From positions 1 to 64,000 of the forward strand of contig CAVPXB010000025.1 in the NCBI GenBank assembly GCA_963709525.1: 64,000 nt of DNA, in the 5' to 3' direction. Origin of the DNA: CAIWHR01 sp963709525 (GTDB lineage: Bacteria; Pseudomonadota; Gammaproteobacteria; Burkholderiales; Casimicrobiaceae). The notes under the pieces are model-generated. The model saw nothing but the letters and a program-made list of their open reading frames with translations. It was not told the origin of the DNA and searched no databases. Below, piece after piece: positions 27,604-35,561 of this stretch (position 1 is its first letter; every line of letters begins with the position of its first letter). A program made the position numbers and the translations under genes.

Positions 27604-28697
27604 GTCCGGGGCTCCTCGTCGGGGGTCGCGCTGCGGTAGAGCGAGCGCGTGTTGAACAACGGGGAAGAAAACGGCTGATCCTCGCCACGGTCGTATTCGC
27701 TGTGATAGCGCTCGAGGCGCACCACCTCGTCGCGCGAACCGAGGATCACCGGCACCCGCTGATGCAGCGCTTCGGGCGTCACTTCGAGGATGCGGCCGCG
27801 TCCCGTCGATGCGGCCCCACCGGCCTGCTCGATCAGCATCGCCATCGGGTTCGCTTCGTAGAGCAGGCGCAGGCGTCCCGGCTTGGCCGGGTCCTTGGTG
27901 TCCTTCGGGTACATGAACAGCCCGCCGCGCATCAGAATGCGATGCACTTCGGCGACCAGCGACGCGATCCAGCGCATGTTGAAGTCCTTGTCGCGGTCGC
28001 CGGATTTTCCGGCGAGACACTCCTCGACGTAGCGCTTGACCGGGGGTTCCCAAAAGCGCTGGTTCGACGCATTGACCGCGAACTCCTGCGTGTCCGGCGC
28101 GATCTTCAAGTCCGGATGGGTCAGGATGTAGGCCCCGATGTCGGGATCGAGCGTGAAGCCGTGCACGCCGGTGCCCAGCGTCAGCACGATCATCGCCGTC
28201 GGTCCGTAGAGCGCGTAACCGGCGCAGACCTGCTGCGTGCCGGGCTGCAGGAAGTCGGCAACCTTGGGATCGGTGACGCCGTCGGGTGCCTGCAGCACCG
28301 AGAAGATCGTGCCGACGGTGACGTTGACGTCGAGGTTGGACGAGCCGTCGAGCGGGTCGAACACGAGCAGGTAGCGCCCGCGCGGATAGGCATCGGGTAT
28401 TGCGTAGGGCTCGTCCATCTCCTCCGACGCCATGCCGGCGAGATAGCCGCCCCACTCGCAGGACTTCAGCATGATGTCGTTGCTGATCATGTCCAGCGGC
28501 TTCTGCTCCTCGCCCTGGACGTTGATGTTCCCGGTCGATCCGCGCATGCCGCTGAGCGGACCCTTGGCGACGGCGACGGCGATGTACTTGCACGCGGTCT
28601 GGATGTCGTTGACCAGCGCGATCAGTTCGGAGCCGCCCGAGAGCTTGCGCTGCTCCTCGATGATGAACTTGGACAGGGTCGAGCGGCGGTACGGCAT
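27540..28697 (-). CDS. fbp: Fructose-1,6-bisphosphatase, class I
   Basis: The enzyme hydrolyses fructose 1,6-bisphosphate (and in some autotrophs sedoheptulose 1,7-bisphosphate) for RuBP regeneration. The 385-residue frame has SKFIIEEQRKLSG, GPLSGMRGSTGN, the metal site VFDPLDGSSNLDVN and MLIEQAGGAASTGRGRILE. Family proteins end soon after SPLFNTRSLYR, whereas here about 30 extra Arg/Pro-rich residues run over the prk start. That tail is either a read-on due to another base error or a real short extension. A ribosome site AAGGAAA precedes the ATG, and cbbX ends 11 nt upstream. Confidence 0.92.
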   Translation of the reverse strand: MPYRRSTLSKFIIEEQRKLSGGSELIALVNDIQTACKYIAVAVAKGPLSGMRGSTGNINVQGEEQKPLDMISNDIMLKSCEWGGYLAGMASEEMDEPYAIPDAYPRGRYLLVFDPLDGSSNLDVNVTVGTIFSVLQAPDGVTDPKVADFLQPGTQQVCAGYALYGPTAMIVLTLGTGVHGFTLDPDIGAYILTHPDLKIAPDTQEFAVNASNQRFWEPPVKRYVEECLAGKSGDRDKDFNMRWIASLVAEVHRILMRGGLFMYPKDTKDPAKPGRLRLLYEANPMAMLIEQAGGAASTGRGRILEVTPEALHQRVPVILGSRDEVVRLERYHSEYDRGEDQPFSSPLFNTRSLYRSATPDEEPRTCRPNTPSSRLPVRRARARPR

Positions 28698-28708
28698 GAC
28701 GTTTTCCT

Positions 28709-29590
28709 TCAGGCGGCGTTGAACACCCGGCTCCCGCGGAGGTCGACCGCCGAGAGCGTGGAGAGGGCTTCGCGTGTGACCGGCACGCCGGCGCCAAACA
28801 GCCGGTTGGCCTGGCGCAGACGGGCGCGATCGAGCGCGTTGCGGATCGATCGCGCGTTGGCGAAGTGGGGTTGCGCGCGCCGCAGCGCGACGTATTCGCG
28901 GAAGGTCGCAAGCGCCTCGTCGTCGAAGCGGTAGTCCTGCCGGCCGAGCATCAGCGTGGCGATCTCGATCAACTCGGCGTCGTCGTAGTCGGGGAAGTCG
29001 ATGTGGTGGGCGATGCGCGACGAGAAGCCCGGATTGCTGCGGAAGAAGGTGTCCATCCGGTCCTTGTAGCCGGCGAGGATCACCACCAGGTCGTCACGCT
29101 GATTCTCCATGACCTGCAGCAGGATCTCGATCACCTCCTGCCCGTAGTCGCGCTCGTTCTCGGGCCGGTAGAGGTAGTAGGCCTCGTCGATGAAAAGCAC
29201 GCCGCCCATCGCGCGCTTCAGGACCTCCTTGGTCTTGGGCGCGGTGTGACCGATGTACTGGCCGACGAGGTCGTCGCGCGTCACAGAGACGAGGTGCCCC
29301 TTCCGCACGTAGCCCAGGCGATGCAGGATCTCCGCCATCTTCTGCGCCACGGTCGTCTTGCCGGTGCCGGGATTGCCGGTGAAGCTCATGTGCAGCGATG
29401 GCGACGCGCCGGTCAAGCCCAGCGAGGCCCGCGCCCGCGACACGATCAGGTACGCGGCAATTTCGCGGATCCGCTGCTTGACCGGTTTCAGGCCGATCAG
29501 TTCGCGGTCGAGCGCATCGAGCACGTCCTGCACGTTGGCGTCGCGCAGCAGCGCCTGCAGGTCGACGCTGGCGGTGGCGTCCGTGGTCAT
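28709..29590 (-). CDS. cbbX: Red-type RuBisCO activase CbbX (AAA+)
   Basis: This AAA+ motor removes inhibitory sugar phosphates from red-type RuBisCO by pulling on the large-subunit C-terminus. The 293-residue protein has Walker A FTGNPGTGKTTVAQ near residue 73, the pore-loop region DDLVGQYIGHT, Walker B GGVLFIDEAYYLY and the arginine-finger region NPGFSSRIAHHIDFP. It lies 82 nt downstream of cbbS, separated by a REP-like hairpin. Activation by RuBP is known for the family. Confidence 0.95.
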   Translation of the reverse strand: MTTDATASVDLQALLRDANVQDVLDALDRELIGLKPVKQRIREIAAYLIVSRARASLGLTGASPSLHMSFTGNPGTGKTTVAQKMAEILHRLGYVRKGHLVSVTRDDLVGQYIGHTAPKTKEVLKRAMGGVLFIDEAYYLYRPENERDYGQEVIEILLQVMENQRDDLVVILAGYKDRMDTFFRSNPGFSSRIAHHIDFPDYDDAELIEIATLMLGRQDYRFDDEALATFREYVALRRAQPHFANARSIRNALDRARLRQANRLFGAGVPVTREALSTLSAVDLRGSRVFNAA

Positions 29591-29607
29591 CGGCGGAGTG
29601 TGCGCAT

Positions 29608-29650
29608 TGGCGGGGATTCGCGGCTAAAGCCGCTCCTACAAAGACCCTGG
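29608..29650. repeat. REP-like palindrome between cbbS and cbbX
   Basis: The core is GCGGCT-AA-AGCCGC (29620-29633), flanked by GGGGATTC on the left and TCCTACAAAG on the right. This is typical of proteobacterial REP sequences. Related copies lie at 1-26 and 54831-54857. Sitting inside the operon after cbbLS, it could protect the RuBisCO part of the mRNA from 3' decay or attenuate downstream expression; that is inference. Confidence 0.7.
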
Positions 29651-29672
29651 CCAAGGAGGTCGCGTGGTTCGG

Positions 29673-30092
29673 TCACCGGTAACGCTCGCCGGCCGGCTTG
29701 TCGGTGGCGTAGCCCCGGGTCGTGTAGCGGATGTTGCGCCCGCCGGCTTCCTGCCGCACGAGCGCAAAACCGGGCTCGTTCGCCGGCCGATGGACGATGA
29801 ACGACAGCACCATCGACTCCACGCCGCGCGTCGAATCGAAGGCGTTGACCTTGATGTAGTGGTTGGGGAAGGCCTTGCGGCAGGCGTTGACCTCGAAGAG
29901 CACCGCCGCGCCATCCGCGAGATCGAACATCGGCAGCCCCCACATGTCCCAGTAGGTGTTGCGCGGGTGCGCGTCGTCGGTGTGCTCGACCGAGCAGGCC
30001 CAGCCGCGCGACAGCGCGTAGTCGACCTGCGCGCGGATCTCGGTGTCGGTCAGGTCGGGCAGAAACGAAAAGGCTCCTTGGGTGATGCGCAT
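29673..30092 (-). CDS. cbbS: RuBisCO small subunit, red type (form IC)
   Basis: The small subunit of the L8S8 hexadecamer has 139 residues. It starts MRITQGAFSFLPDLTD, has the conserved YWDMWGLPMFDL segment, and ends with the long C-terminal extension (ESMVLSFIVHRP...GYATDKPAGERYR) that forms the extra beta hairpins of red-type enzymes. It lies 12 nt after cbbL. The extension and the neighbouring cbbX agree with a CbbX-dependent red-type RuBisCO. Confidence 0.96.
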   Translation of the reverse strand: MRITQGAFSFLPDLTDTEIRAQVDYALSRGWACSVEHTDDAHPRNTYWDMWGLPMFDLADGAAVLFEVNACRKAFPNHYIKVNAFDSTRGVESMVLSFIVHRPANEPGFALVRQEAGGRNIRYTTRGYATDKPAGERYR

Positions 30093-30104
30093 GGTCGTCG
30101 TCCT

Positions 30105-31592
30105 CTAGGCGGAAGCGGTGGCGGTGGGCACGAAGTCGGGCGTGTCGGTCGACGTGTAGTTGAAGCTCACGTCCTTCCAGGTCTCGAGCGCGGCTTCGAG
30201 CGGCTTGCACCACTTGGCTGCGGCGCGCAGCACGTCCGGACCTTCGTTGATCAGGTCGCAGCCCTCGTTGCGCGCCTTGACGATCGACTCCAGCGCGACG
30301 CGGTTGGCGGTGGCGCCCGCTTGCACGCCCATCGGGTGGCCGATGGTGCCGCCGCCGAACTGCAGCACGACGTCGTCGCCGAACATGTGCACCAGCTGGT
30401 GCATCTGCCCGGCGTGAATGCCGCCGGAGGCGACGGGCATCACACGGCGCAGGTCCGCCCAGTCCTGGTCGAAGAAGAGGCCGCGCTGCAGGTCCTGCTT
30501 CGTCACCGCGTCGCGGCAGACGTTGTAGAAGCCCTGCACCGTCATCGGGTCGCCCTCGAGCTTGCCCACCGCGGTGCCCGCGTGCAGGTGGTCGACGCCG
30601 GCGAGGCGCAGCCACTTGGCGATCACGCGGAACGACACGCCATGGTTCTTCTGCCGCGTGTAGGTGCCGTGCCCGGCGCGGTGCATGTGCAGGATCATGT
30701 CGTTGCGGCGGCACCAGTTCGACATCGACTGGATCGCGGTCCAGCCGATGACGAGGTCGATCATCACGATGTTGGAGCCCAGTTCCTTCGCGAAGTCGGC
30801 GCGCTCGTACATGTCCTCCATCGTCGCGCCGGTCACGTTGAAGTAGTGGCCCTTGATCTCGCCCGCGTTGGCCTGCGCGCGGTTGACGGCCTCCATGCCG
30901 AACAGAAAGCGGTCGCGCCAGTGCATGAACGGCTGCGAGTTGATGTTCTCGTCGTCCTTGGTGAAGTCGAGGCCGCCGGTCAGCGCCTCGTAGATCACGC
31001 GGCCGTAGTTCTTGCCGGACAGCCCCAGCTTCGGCTTCATCGTCGCGCCCAGCAGCGGACGGCCGAACTTGTCGAGGCGCTCGCGCTCGACCACGATCCC
31101 CGTCGGCGGGCCCTTGAACGTCTTCACGTACGCGACCGGCACGCGGATGTCCTCGAGCCGTCCGGCTTTGAGCGGCTTGAAGCTGAACACGTTGCCGATC
31201 AGCGATGCGGTCACGTTGGCGATCGAGCCTTCCTCGAACAGGATCAGGTCGTACGCGACGTAGGCGAAGTACTGCTGCTCGGTCGGGGTTCCCGGTCCGG
31301 TGTTGGGCACCCGGTCGACCCGATAGGCCTTCGCCCGATAGCTGTCGGCCGCCGTGAGGCGGTCGGTCCACACGACGGTCCACGTGGCCGTCGACGATTC
31401 GCCGGCAACGGCCGCGGCGGCTTCCTCGGCATCCACCCCTTCCTGCGGCGTGATCCGGAAGACGCAGATGAAATCGGTGTCCGTGGGTTCGTAGTCGGGC
31501 CGCCAGTAGCCCATTTGCTTGTATTTGAGGACGCCGGCCTTGTACCGGGTCTTGGTGTCGGTGATGACGGACGGTTCGACAGGGAAGTTCAT
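30105..31592 (-). CDS. cbbL: RuBisCO large subunit, red type (form IC)
   Basis: This is the catalytic subunit fixing CO2 onto ribulose 1,5-bisphosphate. The 495-residue product has the carbamylated-lysine site GGLDFTKDDENINSQPF, the substrate loop LGATMKPKLGLSGKNYGR, MHRAGHGTYTRQ and ASGGIHAGQMHQLVHMFGDD. The N-terminus (KTRYKAGVLKYKQMGYWRPDY) is of the red-type group. The ATG at 31592 is preceded by GGAG. It is the first gene of the cbb operon, transcribed away from cbbR across a 96-bp control region. Confidence 0.97.
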   Translation of the reverse strand: MNFPVEPSVITDTKTRYKAGVLKYKQMGYWRPDYEPTDTDFICVFRITPQEGVDAEEAAAAVAGESSTATWTVVWTDRLTAADSYRAKAYRVDRVPNTGPGTPTEQQYFAYVAYDLILFEEGSIANVTASLIGNVFSFKPLKAGRLEDIRVPVAYVKTFKGPPTGIVVERERLDKFGRPLLGATMKPKLGLSGKNYGRVIYEALTGGLDFTKDDENINSQPFMHWRDRFLFGMEAVNRAQANAGEIKGHYFNVTGATMEDMYERADFAKELGSNIVMIDLVIGWTAIQSMSNWCRRNDMILHMHRAGHGTYTRQKNHGVSFRVIAKWLRLAGVDHLHAGTAVGKLEGDPMTVQGFYNVCRDAVTKQDLQRGLFFDQDWADLRRVMPVASGGIHAGQMHQLVHMFGDDVVLQFGGGTIGHPMGVQAGATANRVALESIVKARNEGCDLINEGPDVLRAAAKWCKPLEAALETWKDVSFNYTSTDTPDFVPTATASA

Positions 31593-31688
31593 CGCGATGG
31601 CTCCAGGCCGGGGTGACGAATCCACTGTACGGGAACCAAGCGTTCAGATAAAGTAAGGAATAGTTTGTTGTGACTTAAGAAAATCTGA
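31593..31688. promoter_or_regulatory. Divergent cbbR-cbbL control region with CbbR-type sites
   Basis: This AT-richer 96-bp spacer between two divergent genes contains the inverted repeat TTCAGAT (31643-31649) and ATCTGAA (31683-31689). LysR regulators of the CbbR type bind T-N11-A inverted repeats in exactly this position. The right arm overlaps the cbbR start codon, which suits negative autoregulation. Confidence 0.65.
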
Positions 31689-32645
31689 ATGAAAAACGCC
31701 AGCATGCGGCAGCTCCGCGTTTTCGTCGCCGTGGCGAAGCACGCGAGCGTGACGCGGGCTGCCGACGAGTTGCACCTCACCCCGCCGGCGGTGTCGATGC
31801 AGCTGAAGGAGCTGGAAACCGATATCGGGCTGCCGTTGTTCGATCGAACGGGGCGCACGGTGGCGCTGACGATGGTCGGCGAGTACCTGTTGGTCTATGC
31901 GCAACGAATCCTGGCGACGTTGCGCGAGGCCGACAGCGCGGTGGCGCGGCTGCGGGGGCTTGCCAGCGGCACGCTGGTGATCGGCATGGTCAGCACCGCC
32001 AAGTATTTCCTGCCGCGGCTCCTGGCACGCTTTCGCGAGGAGCATCCCGGAATCGAATTCCGGCTGGCGCTGGGAAACCGCGAAATGCTGGTGCGAAAGC
32101 TGCAGGGCAACGAGGTTGATCTCGCAGTGATGGGACGCCCGCCGCGCGAGCTCGAAACGCGCGCGGAACCGTTCGCCGCGCATCCGCACGCGGTAATCGC
32201 CGCGGCCGATCACCGGCTTGCGGGTGCCGATCCGATCCCGCCTTCCGCGCTGGCCGGCGAGGGGTTCATCGTGCGCGAGGAAGGCTCCGGCACCCGATCG
32301 GCGATGGAGCAGTTCTTCCGCGAGCATTCGCTGAAGCCGCCGGTGATCATGGAAATGGCCAGCAACGAGACGATCAAGCAGGCGGTAATCGCCAACATGG
32401 GGCTCTCGTTTCTCTCGTTGCATACGCTGGGCCTGGAACTCGAGCGCGGGCTGCTGCACGTGGTGCCGGTCGAGGGCCTGCCTCTCGTCCGCCGCTGGCA
32501 CATCGTCAATACGCACGGGCGGACACTGTCGCCGGCGGCCGAGGCGTTCCGCTATTTCATCCTCGAACGTGCGGAGCGCTTTCTGGCGCAGCTCTTTCCG
32601 GCAGAGCTGCTGGCGGCGGGTTCGGCGCGCGCCCGCTCGCGCTGA
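31689..32645 (+). CDS. cbbR: LysR-type Calvin cycle regulator CbbR
   Basis: This 318-residue LysR-family transcription factor has an N-terminal winged HTH (residues 5-62; MRQLRVFVAVAKHASVTRAA, LHLTPPAVSMQLKELE) and a C-terminal effector domain (GMVSTAKYFLPRLLARF, REEGSGTRSAMEQFF) typical of CbbR. It is divergent from cbbL and expected to activate the cbb operon in response to metabolites such as RuBP or NADPH. The end is rich in Ala/Arg, as in other members. Confidence 0.93.
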   Translation: MKNASMRQLRVFVAVAKHASVTRAADELHLTPPAVSMQLKELETDIGLPLFDRTGRTVALTMVGEYLLVYAQRILATLREADSAVARLRGLASGTLVIGMVSTAKYFLPRLLARFREEHPGIEFRLALGNREMLVRKLQGNEVDLAVMGRPPRELETRAEPFAAHPHAVIAAADHRLAGADPIPPSALAGEGFIVREEGSGTRSAMEQFFREHSLKPPVIMEMASNETIKQAVIANMGLSFLSLHTLGLELERGLLHVVPVEGLPLVRRWHIVNTHGRTLSPAAEAFRYFILERAERFLAQLFPAELLAAGSARARSR

Positions 32646-32684
32646 CGGCCCCGCCGTCGCCGCCATGAATTTCCCGGCATCGCT

Positions 32685-32698
32685 TTGACTTGAGTCAA
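32685..32698. promoter_or_regulatory. FNR/ANR-like half-site pair
   Basis: TTGAC-TTGA-GTCAA is an inverted repeat differing from the FNR consensus TTGAT-N4-ATCAA only at the inner base of each arm. It lies 73 nt upstream of the zinc-ribbon/PEP-CTERM gene. Function is unproven. Confidence 0.35.
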
Positions 32699-32770
32699 GG
32701 CGGCCGGCGCGCGCGGGCGTAGCTTAAGACTTGGGTTGTGTTTGTCTTGCAACACCGAGGCGTTTCCCGG

Positions 32771-33712
32771 ATGCAATACGAACGGAAGATGGTGCATGCG
32801 TGCCCTGAATGCGGAGGGGGCGTATTGCGCGTGCATCGTCATATTGGCGATCGGCTGGTCGCGCTGTTTCTCAAGCTTTACCGCTATCGGTGCGAGAGTC
32901 CCGAATGCGGTTGGGAAGGTATCGTTTCGATACGGTCCGTGCCGACCTGCGCGGCGGCGGCTGCGAGCGTCAACTGGACTGCTCGTCTGACATGGATGGC
33001 CATCGGGGTGGCCGTGGCCTTGGCCGGTGTGGGGAGCGTCAAGCTGTACCGAAACGCGGGGGCCGCCAAGACACCGATCCCCTCAGTCGAGGTGGCCGTG
33101 GCGCCATCGGTCCCCGTCGGCGAGAGCTTCGACGGGCAGGAGTTGCCGGACGGCGACGCGCGGATGGCGGAGAACCGGTCCGATCTCTCGTTGCGCCGGG
33201 GGTGTGCCTGGGGGGTGCCGGGACGAAGTCCGTACAAGGGCACCGTCACCCAGGCGTTGGACGGTGCCAAGTTGCCCGAGGAAGTCGTCCGCAAGGTCGA
33301 GATGATGGTGGATCGCGGCGTCGTCAGTGATCGCGTCGAGATCACCCGCGACTCGATTCGCACCGTGAGCGGCAAGCGGCGCTTCGATACCACGCTCGTC
33401 GCGATGGGGTTCGGGAAGAACCTCTGTTTCGGAACTCGCGTCAACTTCCAACCTGGCCACGTGGAGCGGGCCGATCTCTACGACGCCACGGACGCGAAGG
33501 GGACCAACTTCGCGGTCATGATTCCCTACGTTTGCGGAAATGTGTCGGTGCTTGCCGAACGCGCAGAGCGCCCGGATGGAGGTGGCGGCGGTAACGGCAG
33601 GACCGTGCCTGAGCCCGGCACGCTCGCCAGCCTGGCCGCCGCACTGGCAGCCATGGGCGTCGCGTTACGCTTCGCGCGCCGGCGCGCTGGCGGCGGGAGG
33701 GCGAAGCGATGA
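32771..33712 (+). CDS. Zinc-ribbon, membrane-spanning protein with PEP-CTERM sorting tail
   Basis: The 313-residue protein starts with a zinc ribbon (CPECGGG ... CESPECGWEG, about residues 10-50). It continues with one membrane helix (TWMAIGVAVALAGVG, about residues 74-90) and an unrecognised soluble domain. It ends in a PEP-CTERM signal: VPEPGTLASLAAALAAMG followed by an Arg-rich tail. The ribbon would be cytoplasmic and the middle domain periplasmic, with the tail processed by an exosortase. I do not recognise the middle domain. The ATG at 32771 is preferred over a GTG at 32738. Its stop overlaps the next gene's ATG (ATGA). Confidence 0.6.
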   Translation: MQYERKMVHACPECGGGVLRVHRHIGDRLVALFLKLYRYRCESPECGWEGIVSIRSVPTCAAAAASVNWTARLTWMAIGVAVALAGVGSVKLYRNAGAAKTPIPSVEVAVAPSVPVGESFDGQELPDGDARMAENRSDLSLRRGCAWGVPGRSPYKGTVTQALDGAKLPEEVVRKVEMMVDRGVVSDRVEITRDSIRTVSGKRRFDTTLVAMGFGKNLCFGTRVNFQPGHVERADLYDATDAKGTNFAVMIPYVCGNVSVLAERAERPDGGGGGNGRTVPEPGTLASLAAALAAMGVALRFARRRAGGGRAKR

Positions 33713-34302
33713 AACGGCGGGTACTGATCCTGACGCTGCTGGCTGGCTTGACGGCGTCGCTGCCATCGCAGAATCCTGTTCGCGCCGCTCCCCGGGATGG
33801 CGGCCAGCCCGGCACCGTGTCGACTTCGACGGCCGCGCCTGCGGCAGCCGACATCGCGGGCCTTCGCGACGCCGCCGCCCGCGGCGACGCTCAGGCACGC
33901 TATGACCTTGCCGTGGCGCTCGATTGCGGACGCGGGGTCAAGCGCGACCGGGTGCAAGCCCTGGATTGGTTACGCCGGGCGGCTGACCAGGGCCATGTGG
34001 CGGCACAGAGCGCGCTGGGCTGGAAGTACATGACCGGAAGCGGCGCGCGCCGGGACGATGCGGCGGCCTTCGAGTGGCTTCGCCGTGCCGCGGAGCGTGG
34101 CGATACAGCCGCGCAGAACAACCTGGGCATCCTCTATGCGCAAGGGCGGGGCGTCGTCACCGACCCGGTCGAGGCAGCGAAGTGGTTCCGGCGCGCAGCC
34201 GAGAAAGGCGCGGCCGATGCCCAGCGCAACCTGGAAGCGCTGCTCGCTGGCCGCAGCCGCGACGCTCGCAGCAGCACGGAGCCAACGCTTCCGCGAACCT
34301 GA
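33709..34302 (+). CDS. Exported Sel1-like repeat protein
   Basis: The 197-residue protein has a signal peptide (about residues 1-26) and three to four Sel1/TPR-like repeats, each about 36 residues, seen as ARYDLAVALDCGRGV, AQSALGWKYMTGSGA and AQNNLGILYAQGRGV, with WLRRAADQG/WLRRAAERG/WFRRAAEKG between them. Such solenoids mediate protein-protein contacts. It is coupled by ATGA overlap to the PEP-CTERM gene, which suggests a joint envelope function. No partner can be named. Confidence 0.78.
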   Translation: MKRRVLILTLLAGLTASLPSQNPVRAAPRDGGQPGTVSTSTAAPAAADIAGLRDAAARGDAQARYDLAVALDCGRGVKRDRVQALDWLRRAADQGHVAAQSALGWKYMTGSGARRDDAAAFEWLRRAAERGDTAAQNNLGILYAQGRGVVTDPVEAAKWFRRAAEKGAADAQRNLEALLAGRSRDARSSTEPTLPRT

Positions 34303-34608
34303 GGCCCGCCGCCGGCGGCGCCAGGCAAATCCGCCCCGGGAGTCGGGGGGCGCACGCCGGGGACCAACAAGCCAATCCGATTGCGTGCCAGGTGTGCGAG
34401 GCGATGGCGCCTGCGACGCGCGGCATCCGGGGTCAAGCCCCGTTCGAAAACGAGGCCTCAGGTTTGGCGCCGCGAGGCCGATAGACATCGAGCCGGTTCG
34501 GCTTGTCTTCGAACCGGTGGCGCGAATTCAGCGGTCTCGGACGACAGCGTGCCTTGACGTCGCCAACGCGTCCCTATATCTTCGCCGGCTTTCGGCAAAG
34601 GGTTGGCA
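34303..34608. other. Intergenic region without recognisable gene
   Basis: This 306-bp stretch has open frames but none with recognisable similarity or a convincing ribosome site. It contains an 8-bp hairpin (CCGGTTCG at 34493-34500 with CGAACCGG at 34510-34517) that could end the upstream transcript, although no T-run follows. Confidence 0.5.
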
Positions 34609-35049
34609 ATGCGATCGTTGCGGCAGGCCGTTCTTGGATTCGTGGTCGCGGGAGTCGTCGCTCACGGCCCTGCGGCTGCGAACAGCCTGCCGATCAACGA
34701 GGGCGGCGGCTATGTGCGGCACCTCGCTGAACTGATCAACGACTACCGCTCGCGCAACGGTTTGGGGCCGCTTGAGCTGGTCGCGGATCTCACCGCCCTT
34801 GCCGCCGAGCATTCGTCGCAGATGGTCGAGCATCGTCGATTGAGTCACGATGGCTTTCGGGATCGCTTCGATCGGACCCGCGCCCGTGTATGCGTCGAGA
34901 ACGTGGGCATGAACTTCCCCCACGCCGAAGCGCAGCTCGAAGGTTGGCGTGCCTCCCCGGGGCACCATCGCAATCTCCTCGATCCGAAAGTCGCGCGGAT
35001 GGGCATCGCGATGTCCCGGACTTTCGTCACCTTCTTCGCCTGCGGTTGA
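34609..35049 (+). CDS. CAP/SCP-domain secreted protein (YkwD-like)
   Basis: The 146-residue exported protein has a signal peptide (to about residue 25, ending AAA) and a CAP domain. Family features are the helix LAELINDYRSRNGLGPLELVADLTALAAEHSSQM, seen here in shorter blocks (INDYRSRNGLGPL, LAAEHSSQMVEH), then LSHDGF, ENVGMNF and GHHRNLLDP, which supply the conserved His/Glu/His cavity. The role in bacteria is largely unknown. The ATG at 34609 has AAAGGG upstream; an in-frame TTG at 34603 is less likely. Confidence 0.85.
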   Translation: MRSLRQAVLGFVVAGVVAHGPAAANSLPINEGGGYVRHLAELINDYRSRNGLGPLELVADLTALAAEHSSQMVEHRRLSHDGFRDRFDRTRARVCVENVGMNFPHAEAQLEGWRASPGHHRNLLDPKVARMGIAMSRTFVTFFACG

Positions 35050-35162
35050 GGTAGTCGGTTCTGACGCGTGCAGCACCGCCGCCGCGACGGCGGTCCACGT
35101 GCCGGATTTCCCGCCTGTTTACCCCCTTTCGAGCGAGCGAGCGCTGCGGGATCGACCGCGGT

Positions 35163-35334
35163 GCCTAGCAGCCTGTCGGGCTTAGGTCATCGTAGCGAGC
35201 CGGATGGGAGAGCGAGGACAGATTTTCACGCTTTTGAGGCGCATGGCGGGACCATGTAACGAAAAAGCGGGGAAATATGGACCGCTATCCCACCGGCGCA
35301 GTAGATGAACCCTAAGTCCGACAGGCTGCTAGGC
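35163..35334. repeat. 172-bp palindromic MITE-like element
   Basis: The element has 24-bp terminal inverted repeats with one mismatch (GCCTAGCAGCCTGTCGGG... left, 35163-35186; ...GACAGGCTGCTAGGC right, 35311-35334). Imperfect symmetry continues through the whole element to a central CATGG-CGGGA-CCATG hairpin at 35242-35256. No coding frame of a transposase is inside. It lies between the CAP gene and the groESL promoter. Non-autonomous transposition (MITE) is the likeliest origin, but only one copy is in this window. Confidence 0.75.
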
Positions 35335-35397
35335 GCCCGGTTGCCGCCCCGAACCCCCCGGCATTCCCCCCGTCCGATCGATTGAACGGGTGAAGGG

Positions 35398-35450
35398 TTG
35401 ATTTTTCGGCCTTGTGCCCTTACAATCAGCACTCGCAGCCGGTGAGTGCT
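35398..35450 (+). promoter_or_regulatory. groESL promoter with CIRCE operator (HrcA site)
   Basis: A sigma70-type promoter reads TTGATT (35398-35403), 17-nt spacer, TACAAT (35421-35426). Directly after it lies the CIRCE inverted repeat AGCACTC (35428-35434)-N9-GAGTGCT (35444-35450). CIRCE is the binding site of the heat-shock repressor HrcA, so groESL is probably HrcA-repressed here. Confidence 0.88.
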
Positions 35451-35561
35451 AGCAATTGACCCGACGGTCCGGGGCATTCATGGCGGACATCGCGGCCCGG
35501 TCGTGGTCGGATGTTGCAAGCGACTGATTCGAAACAATTTCCCAAGGAGTGATTGCTTACC

